Positions 10,984 through 22,645 are shown, counted from the stretch's first letter. The stretch: 64,000 bases of DNA from Epiperipatus broadwayi (GCA_028023455.1 JAQFVV010007226.1:62001-126000), one strand, 5' to 3'. Numbers and translations are program-made. The notes: generated from the sequence alone by a model not told the origin.

Positions 10984-12631
10984 GTGGCTAACTCTCCATT
11001 GCTTGACTTTAATAATAGGCAACTAATAAAAAAAATTAAGTATTGTGCTCTTGAGCCAAAATATTTCGATTTTATGCTCAAAATAAATGTGTGGTCTTTC
11101 TGTACATTATATTTTTTGAGGTTTGTAATAATAGTAGAAAATAGTTATAATATTAATGTAGGGATGAACGTCCTAAAAAAGTTTCGAGAAATTACAGGTT
11201 CAGTAGTTCAAGCTAATAAATCAGAAGCATGGCAAATGGCAATGGGTAAAAGAATACCATCCAAATTTATTGCTCAGCCAAAGTCTTTTCTTGGACTGCC
11301 GATATATATGTCAAAAAATGTATGAATGGTCACTTAAATCAACTAATTATAAAAAAAATCAAAGACAGGATTAATAACTTCACATCGTTCAAGCTGTATA
11401 AAGTGATGAGAACACAATTGTTCAATGCAATTGCAACATGGGTCCTTAATTATTACGGTCCATGGGTCAAACTATATAATAAAACAATCAGTAGTATAAA
11501 CCAGATGGCAAAAAAATTCATCTGGGGAAAGAAATATAGATTTCTATCAACAACAATATTACAGTTACCAATTAATGATGGAGGACTTAACTTAATTGAT
11601 TCAAAGGTATATGTAGATTTTATTACTGCAAGAACATATATAAATGTTATAAGGGATAAATGCTTCAGTCCACCAATGGGGGATATAAAAATATATAGTG
11701 AAATAGGTATGGAGAGAAGATCTTATTTAGCAGATATATTTATTGCATATAGGTACATACAAGATGACCTAAATGTGCAAAATTTGGAAGGAATTAGATA
11801 TAAAGACATAAGAAGGGGAGTAAAACCTCATGAAAATTCATGGATAAATTGTTGAATGAAAGGGGTCCTAGTTAAATTCCATTCAATTTATACACCACAG
11901 ACATATATGAAATTCATATACAAGTTGATCAATGGAATTTTACCGACCACAATATACATTAATAAAAGATTGGGAATGAGCTTAGAGGAAACTTGTTCAT
12001 TTTGTAAAAATAAACATGAAACATTTCAACACTTACTAGAAGAATGCAGTGCTTTTGGGAAGCTAAGATACATAGTTTTCCACACCCCAATGATAAATCT
12101 TAAAATACTACTGAAGCAAAATGTAATAAAATTCAAACCTCATAACGCAATGGTGATAATGCATGCATTGAAAACTATATGGACAATCTGGTGTTCGTTA
12201 ATCTTTGATAACAAAAAGTTTAATTGGTTAAAGAAACTTGACATTGATTGGGACAACTATTTTGCTAGGTGTTTGAAATACTGGCCAAAGAAGATTATGG
12301 AAATGGTATGGGGAGGGACTGCTATGACTAATTGTGAAATGTGGAAGTAAAAGGACACACACAAAGAGAAATAAGACAATAAAAGTATGTAGAGTGGTAA
12401 AATAAAGGATCTTTCAAGAAGATTTGTAAGGCCTAACTCTAGGATTTAACAGGAAAACAATATTAACATTTCAACAATGAGAGTCTTATAGATGTGCAAT
12501 GTGATGCTTTGGGGGGGACAGGATCGGTAAATTTGGTGTAAAGCATAAGGTGAATTAAAACTAATTTGTAGATATTTCATGTACATATTTAAATGTTTGT
12601 TTAATAAAGTTTATTACTTAAAATAAAATAA
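10984..12631 (+). pseudogene. LINE ORF2 C-terminal half with zinc-binding tail
   Basis: Three frames in tandem (10984-11325, 11322-11855, 11856-12350) belong to one broken protein. The first carries the RT block after the catalytic site ('EITGSVVQANKSEAWQM' followed by 'FLGLPIYM'). The second holds the thumb and connection region. The third holds a C-terminal zinc-binding motif, 'CSFCKNKHETFQHLLEEC', typical of several non-LTR retrotransposon families. A 1-nt shift joins the first two and a TGA at about 11853 interrupts the second junction. The catalytic YADD and everything upstream are lost. A 3' UTR with AATAAA (near 12604) and an A-rich end at about 12631 follow. Clade uncertain. Confidence 0.85.
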
Positions 12632-12639
12632 TATTTTTT

Positions 12640-12905
12640 GAGATATAAGAGAAACTTTGTCAACACAGAAACTATATGTCAATTATGTTTTAATGAAGAA
12701 CAAAATCAAAAACATCTACTTGTTTTTAAAGTTCTACAAAATACTCACTTAGTGATACCTCACAAAATTAGAAAAATAATAGTATAATTCAATCGATCAC
12801 TAACACTTTCCAAAAGCTTCCTTTGCAGAAATAGGAATGATCACATTTATACTTTATGCTCTGTGGTGTACAAGATGTTTATTTTTTTACAACGGTCATA
12901 CAAGA
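12640..12905 (+). pseudogene. Second LINE C-terminal fragment
   Basis: A frame not starting with ATG reads 'ETICQLCFNEEQNQKHLL' near 12667-12720, the Cys-x2-Cys ... His-Leu-Leu signature of the LINE C-terminal zinc-binding region. Downstream, after one stop, comes 'LCRNRNDHIYTLC', resembling the extreme C terminus of such proteins. It is a separate, older insertion from the LINE just upstream, and the fragment is interrupted by a SINE at 12923. Confidence 0.55.
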
Positions 12906-12922
12906 ACACACACGAACACATT

Positions 12923-13032
12923 CTTTTTCTCATATGTCATAACGTCGTTCGGGACGCTTACCCACAACCGCCTGCAACCAACTACTTGCTTGCAAGGCGG
13001 CTGCGATGACCTCTCGGCTAACAACGCTTGAC
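12923..13032 (-). repeat. tRNA-derived SINE, subfamily A, minus strand
   Basis: The reverse complement has the A box TTAGCCGAGAGG and the family tail ending in CATATG plus an A-rich run. A perfect 14-bp target-site duplication, CACACGAACACATT, flanks it at 12909-12922 and 13033-13046. This shows retroposition by target-primed reverse transcription. Confidence 0.92.
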
Positions 13033-13046
13033 CACACGAACACATT

Positions 13047-14340
13047 TAAAAACAAACTAGGCACGATTAAACAGACAATAAAATTACTCCTCCAGATATA
13101 TTTGTAGCTACATTATCACTTATTCATCAGTGATTTAACTTATAGTGAGATTTTCTAATTATAACTTATCAAGTTTTTTTATTGTCTGATATAATCATTA
13201 TAATTTTGTATGTTTAACAATATGGAGTGTTTTTTTTTCTTTCTAATTTTAACAAATTGTAAATAGATCAAGTTCTTTATATTGTTTTTTTTTTCATTGC
13301 ATTATACTTAAGTTTTTATTAGTAAAATTCTTTTGAAATTAAAAAAAGTAGTAACTTTCCACAATTTGTTTAATTATTAATAATTACGTTTATAGGGCAA
13401 AAGTTTATTCTGCCATTATTTGGTTAAAAGGCTTTAAAAAGTATCTTATTAGTGAATTATTTTCTGCTAAAACTTAAGTCTGTAATAATCTAGAATAATT
13501 AACAACTAATAATGAAAAATCCCACTTGGACTAATCTACTTATTAAAATAGTATAATCTTAAATGCGCGAAGATATATATAAATATAAAGTTGCATCGTC
13601 CTATAAAAATTATTTATACTTGCAATGTAATAACAGTGTTCGTTAAATTTCAAATACTTGCACAGATACTATTGCATTAATAAAAACTATTAACGCCCCT
13701 AATGAAACTGTTTTATCAGCAGGGTTTGTCAGTCTTTTTCATCAGTTGTTTAGATCTTTAAACTATTTAATGCCTTGCTATGCTGGTGATCTCTCAATGT
13801 GATACCGAGCGTTTCTCAGGTGTGCGTTTGAATTAGATTATTCGACAAGAATGGTCAGTTAATTGTGGCCTCGATACTTTATTTTCTCATCAACCTGAGC
13901 TCTGTTGGAATTCTAATTAAGATTGGCTTGCTTAAATTTGCAGAAAATCTAGTTTTAGTCTATCTCAACAGGTAGAATTTGTGTGGGCCATTAGAAAAAG
14001 AGCAATTAAGTTGGTTCTGATCTGAAAGCAATTACAAATTTTGATTGGAAAAAATAATATTAAAAAGCTAAATGGCATATATATATATGAAATATAGTAA
14101 ATAATGTTAAAGATATGATTAATCATCTATTTAAATACTGCATTTATATAATCGTATATGTATATACACTTTGATGTTATGACATTTTTAAAAATATTAT
14201 GATAGTAAACTATAAATCTTATTCGCTACAGCGAAATGCATTAGATGTTTGATAATCACATCTATGAATGTTCTCATGATGAATTATTAATGTTATGCAA
14301 TTACATAATTGTTTGTCCATTTTCTTATTTTGAATCAAAC
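13047..14340. other. Non-coding; higher-GC patch at 13690-13990
   Basis: The first half is ordinary A+T-rich sequence. The 13690-13990 patch is visibly less A+T-rich, but I find no open frame, tRNA boxes or repeat in it. Confidence 0.4.
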
Positions 14341-14365
14341 AATAAATTCGAAAAAAGGAACTGAC

Positions 14366-14464
14366 CTGCTGTTTGAAGATCTCTTGCTTAAATTCCTCTA
14401 GAAAGCTAGAGAATTGGATAGGAGAACTTGTCTGGTCTCCCTGGCTGACCAAACCTGGGGACAA
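14366..14464 (-). CDS. Candidate internal host exon (99 bp)
   Basis: On the minus strand a splice-acceptor-like site (CTAAATTCTCAG, just above 14464) is followed by 33 open codons and then a good donor, CAGCAG|GTCAGT, at 14366/14365. The peptide begins LSPGLVSQGDQTSS and ends EEFKQEIFKQQ, ordinary soluble composition unlike the low-complexity frames around it. There is no ATG, so if real it is an internal exon of a gene with very long introns. An alternative is a retrotransposon gag fragment, since the flanks are also less A+T-rich. No family recognised. Confidence 0.3.
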
Positions 14465-14639
14465 CTGAGAATTTAGTGGTCAACAATCAGCCAAATAGAC
14501 TTTCTTGAGCGTGATTGCTCAACCTATAAACTTTTATCGAATTCACTTTGTGCTACCACTATTATGATTGTGTTACCCCAACCCCAAGAGCTGTAAGATT
14601 ACTTTGGACTCTCGTGTTCTCTATACTCCAGCCCTTTGA

Positions 14640-15130
14640 AACCCATACAGGACATTTTACTATGTACACTTTATTTTAGTTTAATTTTGTAATCTAATAA
14701 TGTGAGTCATGTAATCTGCTCGATTTATTGCTTGATCTTTGATATGATTATCAAATAGGTTCACCATGCAAATTTTGTTTATTATACCTTAATTACGGAA
14801 TGATGTATATATGTTCCTAATGATGCTCCACCTTTTGTTATATCCTATATACTGAAGCTCACCATTGTTGTCATTTCTGTAACCCAATAATATAAATAAT
14901 GTAATCCTATTGTATTTATTGATCAACCTTTGGTTAGGTTGTCCAAAACATTCTCCATACAGTCTGTTTCACCCTAATTATGTTATTATAATTGTATATT
15001 TTCCTTTGTACATATTTCTGAGTTTTTATATGTAACCTTATATTTCACAGAGTGCTATATATATATGTTCTCATTGGTGCTCCACATTTTGTATCAGTTG
15101 TGTCATGCTTTTTACTGTGAATAAAATTAC
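14640..15130. repeat. Diverged direct repeat, two units
   Basis: Two units share blocks in the same order. 'gatgctccaccttttgttatatc' near 14822 corresponds to 'ggtgctccacattttgtatcag' near 15075. 'aatgtgagtcatgtaatc' near 14699 corresponds to 'ataaataatgtaatc' near 14891. The second unit ends near AATAAA sequences (about 15120). It could be old LTR or tail sequence; no coding is visible. Confidence 0.4.
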
Positions 15131-16454
15131 TTTTGAAATGAACAATAAATTTTTTACACATGCATATATATATACTTAATTTTAACTATTATCTATCGTT
15201 TCAGAATAAAGAGCTGTTCAAGTTTATTTCACTATCTTTAACTTTATTAAACATCTAAATGTATATCAAAAATACAGTCTGCCATTTTGGTATTTCTTAA
15301 AAGTCAAAAGTACCATAAATTTTAACCTTCCCATCATTTTAGCAAACGTTTTGATCATTTTTTTCACATGTGGTCTTAATCTATGAATCTTAAAAAATTA
15401 TCTAATCCATTTTAAGATTTTAAAAATTCATTAACTGTCATTTATTCTACTGACATTTAGGGATACATTTCAACATCTTAATTTTTAAAAGGCATGGATG
15501 ACATTTATTTATGTTTTTATTAATTCTAACTTAATTTTCTCAATATTTTCAGTTTTAATTTGCAGAATTTTTTATTGCTTCTTTATTAAGTGTCCGTGTT
15601 TCAAATCTACATATAAGCATTGGAAACTTCGTTTTTAGGCACATGTTCATAGTCTTATTTAATATTTTGATGCATATATACATATACCAAAAACACTGAC
15701 TTTATGTTTAATACTAAAAAATATTTTTTTTTCCATTTTGTTTTCATCTGGTATTGATAATTTGACCACTATATTTATAATTATTAACTTTGCATTTGTT
15801 ATCATTAGTGTTTGTTAATAATAGATAACACAGCCTTTAAATAATATATAGCACAGTAACAATAAATCCCTTTCAACTCTTCTAAAAGAAAGCAAGAAAA
15901 AATTAATTAGTAAATAGTTGCTGCTTTTAGTTTTTCTTTATTTTATATACTTGTTTTGAAAAGTTGGGTACTGCTATACTGTCAATTTTGGGGTAGCTAT
16001 CTGAAAATAAATAAAACAGAAGAAAATATTTCCAAACTTGAACCCAATTGTCGAAATGTCAAATGATTATACTGATTAATATTTTGTAATGTCTATATAT
16101 ATGAAAATACAAACAAAGTATAAAATTAAGCTTTATAAAGGAAACCACAACATACTGACTAAGAAAGTATAAAGCTTTGTCTTAAACTTGTTTAATGAAC
16201 ATTGTCTATTCTTAAGTAAAGTGTAGAGGAATTTGTAAAAAAAAAAAAAATCAGCCAAAATACATGCAGATTTATGAATTTAAAAATGTAAAAGATAAAA
16301 TTCACTATCTACATGATAATGGCACATATATTGTGCCACATAGCAAAAAATATTATAAAAGCATTATCATATGATTTCCTAAGCAAAAGATAAATTAAAA
16401 GATCCACCCAAATACACTTTTATTCATCAAATTTTTCAACAATTAGAAAGTTTG
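15131..16454. other. A+T-rich non-coding stretch
   Basis: No supported feature apart from homopolymer runs. Confidence 0.6.
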
Positions 16455-16569
16455 TGTCAAGCATTGTTAGCCGAGAGGTCAGTGCAGCCACTTTGCAAGC
16501 AAGCAGTTGGTTACAGATGGTTGTTGGGGATTCACCTCCCGGACGATGCTATGACATATGGAAAAAAAA
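16455..16569 (+). repeat. tRNA-derived SINE, subfamily A
   Basis: The A box TTAGCCGAGAGG, a B-box region GGGATTCACCTCCC (mutated from the consensus GGTTCGCATCCC) and the tail GATGCTATGACATATGG plus A run are present. The target-site duplication AGAAAGTTTGT flanks it on both sides. Confidence 0.9.
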
Positions 16570-16828
16570 GAAAGTTTGTTTTTTTAATGTTATTTATTTA
16601 ATAATAGTATTTTATGTTCTGAATTCTTTGAATTTAAGGTTGGATCATAAGTACTGATAAACTCCTCATTGATAAAAATCTTTTAAACAAAGTTTTATTA
16701 TTAACCTAACAAGAATGCATATACAATTGCACACAAACACACTCTATAATGGTTCGCTATCTGTTTATCAATGTTCATGTGTTCATTGTTTAATGCAATC
16801 CATAACATAAGATATGAATAAATAAAAT

Positions 16829-16830
<2 letters not shown>

Positions 16831-16877
<47 letters not shown>

Positions 16878-16920
16878 AATATATATATATATTGAATAAA
16901 TAAAATTATATATATATATA
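16831..16920. repeat. (TA)n microsatellite
   Basis: A long (TA)n tract to about 16875 is followed by shorter ones separated by TTTAAATAT and GAATAAATAAAAT. Confidence 0.95.
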
Positions 16921-18830
16921 TTGAAACAAATATTTTACTTTAAACATATTTTTATTAGGCTAAACAAAGATTATATTTTATAAAAGGACAATAATAATGA
17001 AAGAAAACTGTTATACAACTGGTTGTTAAAAGAGACTGGTATTAGACCATACTGTTCAATAGAGATGATTGTTGTGATAGTTTTGTTATGTTAAGTTCAT
17101 AGGAAACTGGAATAGCTTCCAAGCCTCCTCAAAAATGAATTTTGAAGATAGTAAACTCCAGATATAAATGAAATATCAACTGTGTTAATCAATGTTTAAT
17201 TTATTGTAGTAAAATATATACTGCCATTTCAGCTTGGTCACATTGAACCATCAATTGGATATTGAATTGTATTAAACTAGTTATAGAGGTACTATAAATA
17301 TTGATATACACCAAGTCTGAATGTTCTACTAATAGAAAACAAGTAGAAATAATAAAAATAGGAAACTATTTAGATTAATGATTTTTAAAAATATTATTCC
17401 AAATAGAAGATATTTTATATGTATTTTCATATTTGTTGACACAATATGGACTTTTAAGAATACCAGTAGCTTCATATCTTACAATACTAAAGAGAATCAG
17501 ACCTGAATAGTATTAGGATCTTAGAAAAACCAATATTAAGACCTGTATTTGTATCATGGAGACAGAATACTGCTAATGATGAGGGTTTCTTAACTGCATA
17601 AACTTGTTCATCTCTTCTGGCCTTGATGTGATGAGTACTCATATCTACATAAAAAAGCTCTACAGATGCCACATGCAATTTCATGCTTTATGATAACATT
17701 TATAAAAAATCAAACTGAGAGATCACACTACTTATTGAGAAAAGATAAGTAAGTCTATTATTAATAAATCATCAATCAAAAAAAGACATAAAATTATTAA
17801 TTGTGAGAAATCTTGATTTTGTTCAAAATTCTATGGACTTTCAAAAATACACAAAGCAGATATCTCTCTTCATCCAATGGTAAGCACAACAACCACACTC
17901 ATATTTTAGCTAATATTTATCTGATATAATAAAACATATAATTACCTTTATTAAATGGCATATACAAATTCTATACATTTGATTTCTCTAATAAAAAAAA
18001 TTGAATTATTATATATGATATTTTATTCTATTTCAATATTACTTTTTTATTTACCGATGCTCTATCTAGTTGAGAAAGTTTTAATTGTCACTTCTCAAGT
18101 TGCAATTTACCAGAATAAATTTTTGCATTAACCAAACATTGTCTTTCAATCACTTATTTCATGTATACTGGACAATATTGTAAACATATTTTGATACTTT
18201 GATGGGGTCATCAATTTCTGGAGTATAATCTGGTTTATTTATGGAGTACATAAAAATTTTTGCTTTAGAAGCAGCATCATTGAAACAACTTGTTTGGCTC
18301 AAATGTATAGATGACATGCTCTGGTAACATGGTAATGATAAATTATATATCATGATACATTTAAACAGTATATATTATTATATATTTACAATGGAATCAG
18401 TGATTGATGGAATACTTCCTTTTTGCGATGTATTTTTCACCAAGAAATAGAATAATGATTTTTTTTTCCAATATCAGAAAAAATACACACAGAGACAGAA
18501 ATTTACAATTTTTGTCCCATCATTATTTACCTCAATTTTTTTCTGTAGCCAAAATTCTTTTCATTAAAGCAATTAATCTTTCAGATAAATCATATCTGGA
18601 AAAAGAAGTAAATTATACAAATAATAATAGAATTATATGCCAAATCTTAATTAAAACTTTAAACAATCAAATAAGAAAACAATGATTAAGTTGTATTTCT
18701 TACATAAGAGAAACAATAGATGTTATATTCTAAAACATTATAATATTCAAAAAGCATATACTAATTACCAAAAAAATAGTACAATTATATCCCAGCCTAA
18801 AGACTCAATCATTATTGTATTATATATATA
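16921..18830. other. Non-coding with unassigned short frames
   Basis: Two minus-strand frames (17487-17684, 65 codons; 18159-18353, 64 codons) and two plus frames (18404-18921) have no recognisable motif and carry the A+T bias of the surroundings. I do not call them genes. A (TA)n lies near 18822-18842. Confidence 0.45.
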
Positions 18831-18849
18831 TATATATATATATTATACC

Positions 18850-19035
18850 GGATACTCAATCTATTCTAAAACAGAGGGAGCCACCAGACCACTACCTATC
18901 TGGAAAATTTGTTTACTGTGATCAGAATAGATGATGATGATGGTTTGCACCGACTAGACTCAGAGAGAAACAAGAGATCTTAAATTGTTTAGACAATTGA
19001 GACAAAAAAGCACAAAGACAAATGTCAGCCAAATT
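18850..19035 (-). repeat. LTR-like fragment, related to the gypsy LTR region
   Basis: The segment 18991-19033 (AGACAATTGAGAC ... GACAAATGTCAGCC) matches, in reverse complement and with a small gap, 60656-60693 just upstream of the gypsy element. Weaker matches continue on either side, including CTCCCT...GTTTTAG and TCCGG blocks. I read it as part of a diverged LTR on the minus strand; its boundaries are unknown. Confidence 0.4.
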
Positions 19036-20238
19036 AAGTTTAAACATATTTCATAAATTTTATTATGAGAAAATAAATTATTAAATATAAGTTTATGATA
19101 CAATAGATGGCGGTTAACTCAGGCGTGTACCAGACATACTAAAGGCAAAGCTATGACAGACTGACTGATCTTCTAATAAACAAATTTAAAAGGGAGGAAG
19201 CAAATTTCATTCAGCAGAGGATTCACCTAAACATTGGTTTTCACTTTCAGATATTTAAACCATATGCCCCTGAAATAGATCAAAGAACCCAGTGCCAATG
19301 AGCTTTCCGAGATCTAAGCATGGTCAGATCTCGAATGTCCTTATATCGGTATGAACTGCACCAATTACTACGTTTAAAATAATGGTGATTGATCCATCTC
19401 AAGAACAACTGACAAACATGACTGAAAGGAAGAAAACAATAAAAAAAACTGGTGAATCCCAGCCAAACGATTGGCGAAAATTATTTTAAAATTAATAAGA
19501 AAAGGTCTCAATAGGAGACAAGCAAATAATTAGAAAAACAGTTCCATCTGCCCCAGCAATTAAAGAAAAGAAAATGAATTACAAACTAATTCTGAGTACA
19601 TGCTCTGATAAATTTAAAGCATACGTAATAAATACAAAAATAAATCTATCGGAGAGTGCACATGAGTACGAGAATATTAAAAGTTGTAAGCACTTTAGCA
19701 GAACGAAAGTATCGCTCACCTGTAATTTAAGAAAGGATAAATTTTATCTTCCTGCTGATGACTTATAAAATTACAAAGAAAAACACAATTCCAATTTCTG
19801 CCTTTAGAGATTTTAGAAAAGAAATCTCCACCTGCGAAAATCAGACAATATAGTCGTCAGCCAAAAAAGTTTTGGAGGTTTAGGAAGAGGGCAAACATAG
19901 AGTATAAAATTAATTATTGAATACTAAATAATTACAGGTAAGCATAAAAAAAATATATACAAGACTGCTAAAGCATTTACAAAAGCGAGGCATAAAATAT
20001 AAAACTCATTCGTCACTCTCCAATAAACAAAACTGAAAGCAAATTGGAAGCTTAAAACTAAGATTCCAAGACACACTATAAAATATTGGAAAACACAGCA
20101 AATATTAGATATGAGGCTATATTGATTTAAGAAGACATATTTATGATTAGATTGAGTGGAGATTTAATGAGAATTAATTTACCCTGGGAAGAATAAAAAT
20201 GAAAATAGTTACCTTTCAGTAAAACAAAGTTCACGTAG
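19036..20238. other. Unassigned stretch, less A+T-rich
   Basis: A perfect 8-bp inverted pair CGAGATCT / AGATCTCG at 19308-19333 is visible. The 64-codon frame at 19574-19768 (MNYKLILSTCSDKFKAY...) has an ordinary amino-acid mixture but no motif I know. It may be the internal part of the element whose LTR-like piece lies just upstream, but that is only a guess from position. Confidence 0.35.
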
Positions 20239-20442
20239 AGTGCGCACTTTTACTTAAGTTCATTATCAGGTTCTTTAGGCAGCAAGGTAGATGTAGAGAG
20301 GTTCCGGCAACTTTTAGGTGTTCAAGGCATTACTGGAGCAAACTTGGAAGTCAGGGATCCGTCTTTTGTGGAGTTAGAAAGCCATTCTGGTAGTGGTAAC
20401 AAGTATAGAATTTTTCATTTTGTTGCAGGCAAAAGTATTTAA
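20239..20442 (+). other. Unassigned open frame without ATG, 67 codons
   Basis: This frame runs from just after a TAG to a TAA and has protein-like composition, including VDVERFRQLLGVQG and ANLEVRDPSFVELESHSG, unlike the Asn/Lys/Ile-rich frames of the background. There is no start codon and no recognised domain. It could be an exon or a transposon fragment. Confidence 0.3.
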
Positions 20443-20515
20443 TCACAGCTGATGTCCTTTAAGAAATTAAATGTCACGCTGATATAAATTATTACTTTAG
20501 AAACAGCTTGTTTAT

Positions 20516-20701
20516 TTACGAATAATGAATTAACTGACACTCCAAATTTTTGGGGCTATTTATACGTTGCTCCATTTCCCGCAAAACACTTTCCTTGTTG
20601 TTCAATTTCTTCACCTTAGGCAGGGCAAATATTAATCTCCCACTCAATCTATCTAGGAATTCTACCCAGGGATTATTGAAATGAAAACAACTACATAAAA
20701 A
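20516..20701 (-). other. Unassigned minus-strand open frame, 61 codons
   Basis: The minus strand is open between stops and encodes a charged, helix-like peptide containing NPWVEFLDRLSGRL and LNNKESVLREMEQRINSPKN. Possible donor GT sites follow CCTAAG and GAGCAAC. No ATG near its start and no known domain. Together with the plus-strand frame next to it, this suggests a degraded element or a host exon. Confidence 0.3.
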
Positions 20702-20773
20702 TCAAATCTCCGCTATAAAAATTGTTTGCAATAATCAAAATAAAAGCAACAGGAATGAAATTAGCTAGCCAGC

Positions 20774-20902
20774 TTGTTTTTAAATCAAATGGATTTAAAA
20801 ACAGGCAGTATATGAAAACTATTTTAAAATAAATCGATAAACATTTTTAAAAAAATCAGTTTTACATATAAATGTGTGTATACTTGGATACACACATTCT
20901 TT
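20774..20902. repeat. Two small perfect hairpins
   Basis: TGTTTTTAAATC with GATTTAAAAACA (near 20778-20806), and TGTGTGTAT with ATACACACA (near 20872-20900). No repeat family recognised. Confidence 0.55.
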
Positions 20903-20987
20903 TTAAATAATATTGCAAATTTAAACTCTACATTTAATTAAAATTAAAAGCTTAATAAATTTCTTTTTTTTTTTTGTTTAATAACAA

Positions 20988-21137
20988 CACCATTGAAACA
21001 TATTTCAATGAGGTTCAATATATTTATATGTCCACAGATGGCGTTCTACCAAAAACGCCCATCACCATTGAAACATATTTCAATGAGGTTCAATATATTT
21101 ATATGTCCACAGATGGCGTTCTACCAAAAACGCCCAT
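20988..21137. repeat. Exact 75-bp tandem duplication
   Basis: Units 20988-21062 and 21063-21137 appear identical, each from CACCATTGAAAC to CGCCCAT. The second unit contains the left end of the large palindrome. Each unit carries two hairpins: ATTGAAA/TTTCAAT and GGCGTT/AACGCC. Because 75 is a multiple of three it makes spurious repetitive frames. Confidence 0.9.
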
Positions 21138-21735
21138 CAAGCGTATGTTTTGTTTACATAAACGTCAGAGTAGTTAGTATTCACTATCTCTAACTATAAT
21201 TCCACTTTCAGATCATGATTTCAAGCTATTTGCTATCGTCAGTGAAAGACAGGAATAAAGAAACTAGATCTAAATACAAACTCTGAGCGTTTATGAAACA
21301 ATTTCTATTCAGCTTGCAAGCGTGAATTTTTTAGACACGTAATGTCTTCAAACTCAGCATAGCAAACCAGATATCTGGTTTGCTATGCTGAGTTTGAAGA
21401 CATTACGTGTCTAAAAAATTCACGCTTGCAAGCTGAATAGAAATTGTTTCATAAACGCTCAGAGTTTGTATTTATGCTGAGTTTGAAGACATTACGTGTC
21501 TAAAAAATTCATGCTTGCAAGCTGAATAGAAATTGTTTCATAAACGCTCAGAGTTTGTATTTAGATCTAGTTTCTTTATTCCTGTCTTTCACTGACGATA
21601 GCAAATAGCTTGAAATCATGATCTGAAAGTGGAATTATAGTTAGAGATAGTGAATACTAACTACTCTGACGTTTATGTAAACAAAACATACGCTTGATGG
21701 GCGTTTTTGGTAGAACGCCATCTGTGGACATAAAT
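21097..21735. repeat. Large near-perfect palindrome, 639 bp
   Basis: The centre is CCAGAT|ATCTGG between 21372 and 21373, with no spacer. The left arm runs out to TTTATATGTCCACAGATGGC (from about 21098) and the right arm to GCCATCTGTGGACATAAA (ending about 21734). Reading both arms I find essentially no mismatches except an extra 89-bp tandem unit in the right arm (21385-21473 and 21474-21562, one C/T difference) and a 2-bp difference at the outer end. The sequence is less A+T-rich than its surroundings. No protein is encoded. Such identity means a very recent event, active gene conversion, or an assembly fold-back artefact. Confidence 0.9.
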
Positions 21736-22555
21736 ACAAGCGTTAGCAAGTTTTTTAACTTGCATTTTTGTTTATCATATATATATAACATCCAAAATTA
21801 AATTACAAATCCTATTTCTGCAAAATTAGACTTCTCATGTAATAAATAATACAAACAAAAAACAGATATATGTTATTCTATTTTCCCCTAATCCCAATTC
21901 ATATCCCAATTTTTTTTTAATGTCAAAATTTTTTTAAATAAGTTAAAAGCTTAAAAAGCATACAATTTTATTACAACAGAGTTTTTACTTTTCTTCTTAG
22001 TTTGATCTCTTTCATACAAGGTATCTTTAGTCTGCACAAACATGACATTATGGCCAGAGTTTTTTTTAAAAAAAATACTATTGTAAAACAAAGATGTTTA
22101 TTATTTCGTATACTTTTATAAACTTTATTTTTTCATGTCAAACTATATAGTGGGTATATATAATTTACAAAACATAATATAAAAAATGCAAGGCATATAT
22201 TCCTAGGGTTGTTTATATCATTCTTTATATGAGTTTATGAATAATTATTCCACATTAATATTCCAGAGTCCAAAATATGTAAAAAAAACTTTTTTGAGAA
22301 AAAAAATTAGTCATCTTTATTCTTTTATCTCAATTTCTTTATAGAGGTCAGTCTAAAGCACTATTTTTTTTTAATTTTTTATCTTGTGCTTCGGATTGAG
22401 TGTATTTTATATACTTAATAAACCAGTGGTGGAACATTGTTCTTGATTATTATATATTAACCGTTGGGAACGTATATATATATATGGGAAATTGTGTGTA
22501 AATGTGTTTACCCTTTAGTAAAAGTATATTATATTTATTTATTTTTCAATTTCAG
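21736..22555. other. A+T-rich non-coding stretch
   Basis: No repeat or frame of note. If the next entry is a real exon, this would be intron. Confidence 0.5.
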
Positions 22556-22645
22556 ATGGACATAAAAACAGAGATAAATCAAAAAACACTGAAAATACTG
22601 TTTTTAAACATGGTAGTGTCAACGAACAACCAAAAACAGAAGCAG
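22556..22645 (+). CDS. Candidate internal host exon (90 bp)
   Basis: A pyrimidine-rich acceptor (TTTATTTTTCAATTTCAG) ends at 22555 and a donor, AAGCAG|GTAAAAG, follows 22645. The 90 bp are open in two frames. The phase-1 reading gives a hydrophilic peptide, GHKNRDKSKNTENTVF then KHGSVNEQPKTEAG, typical of a disordered region. The alternative starts MDIKTEINQKTLK. A symmetric exon length (multiple of three) is what an internal exon in a long-intron gene would often show. No domain recognised; in such A+T-rich sequence chance splice sites are common. Confidence 0.35.

Noticed and set aside
20974-21193. Two overlapping plus-strand frames with an internal repeat
   Set aside because: They arise from the exact 75-bp duplication, which is a multiple of three, and run into the non-coding palindrome.
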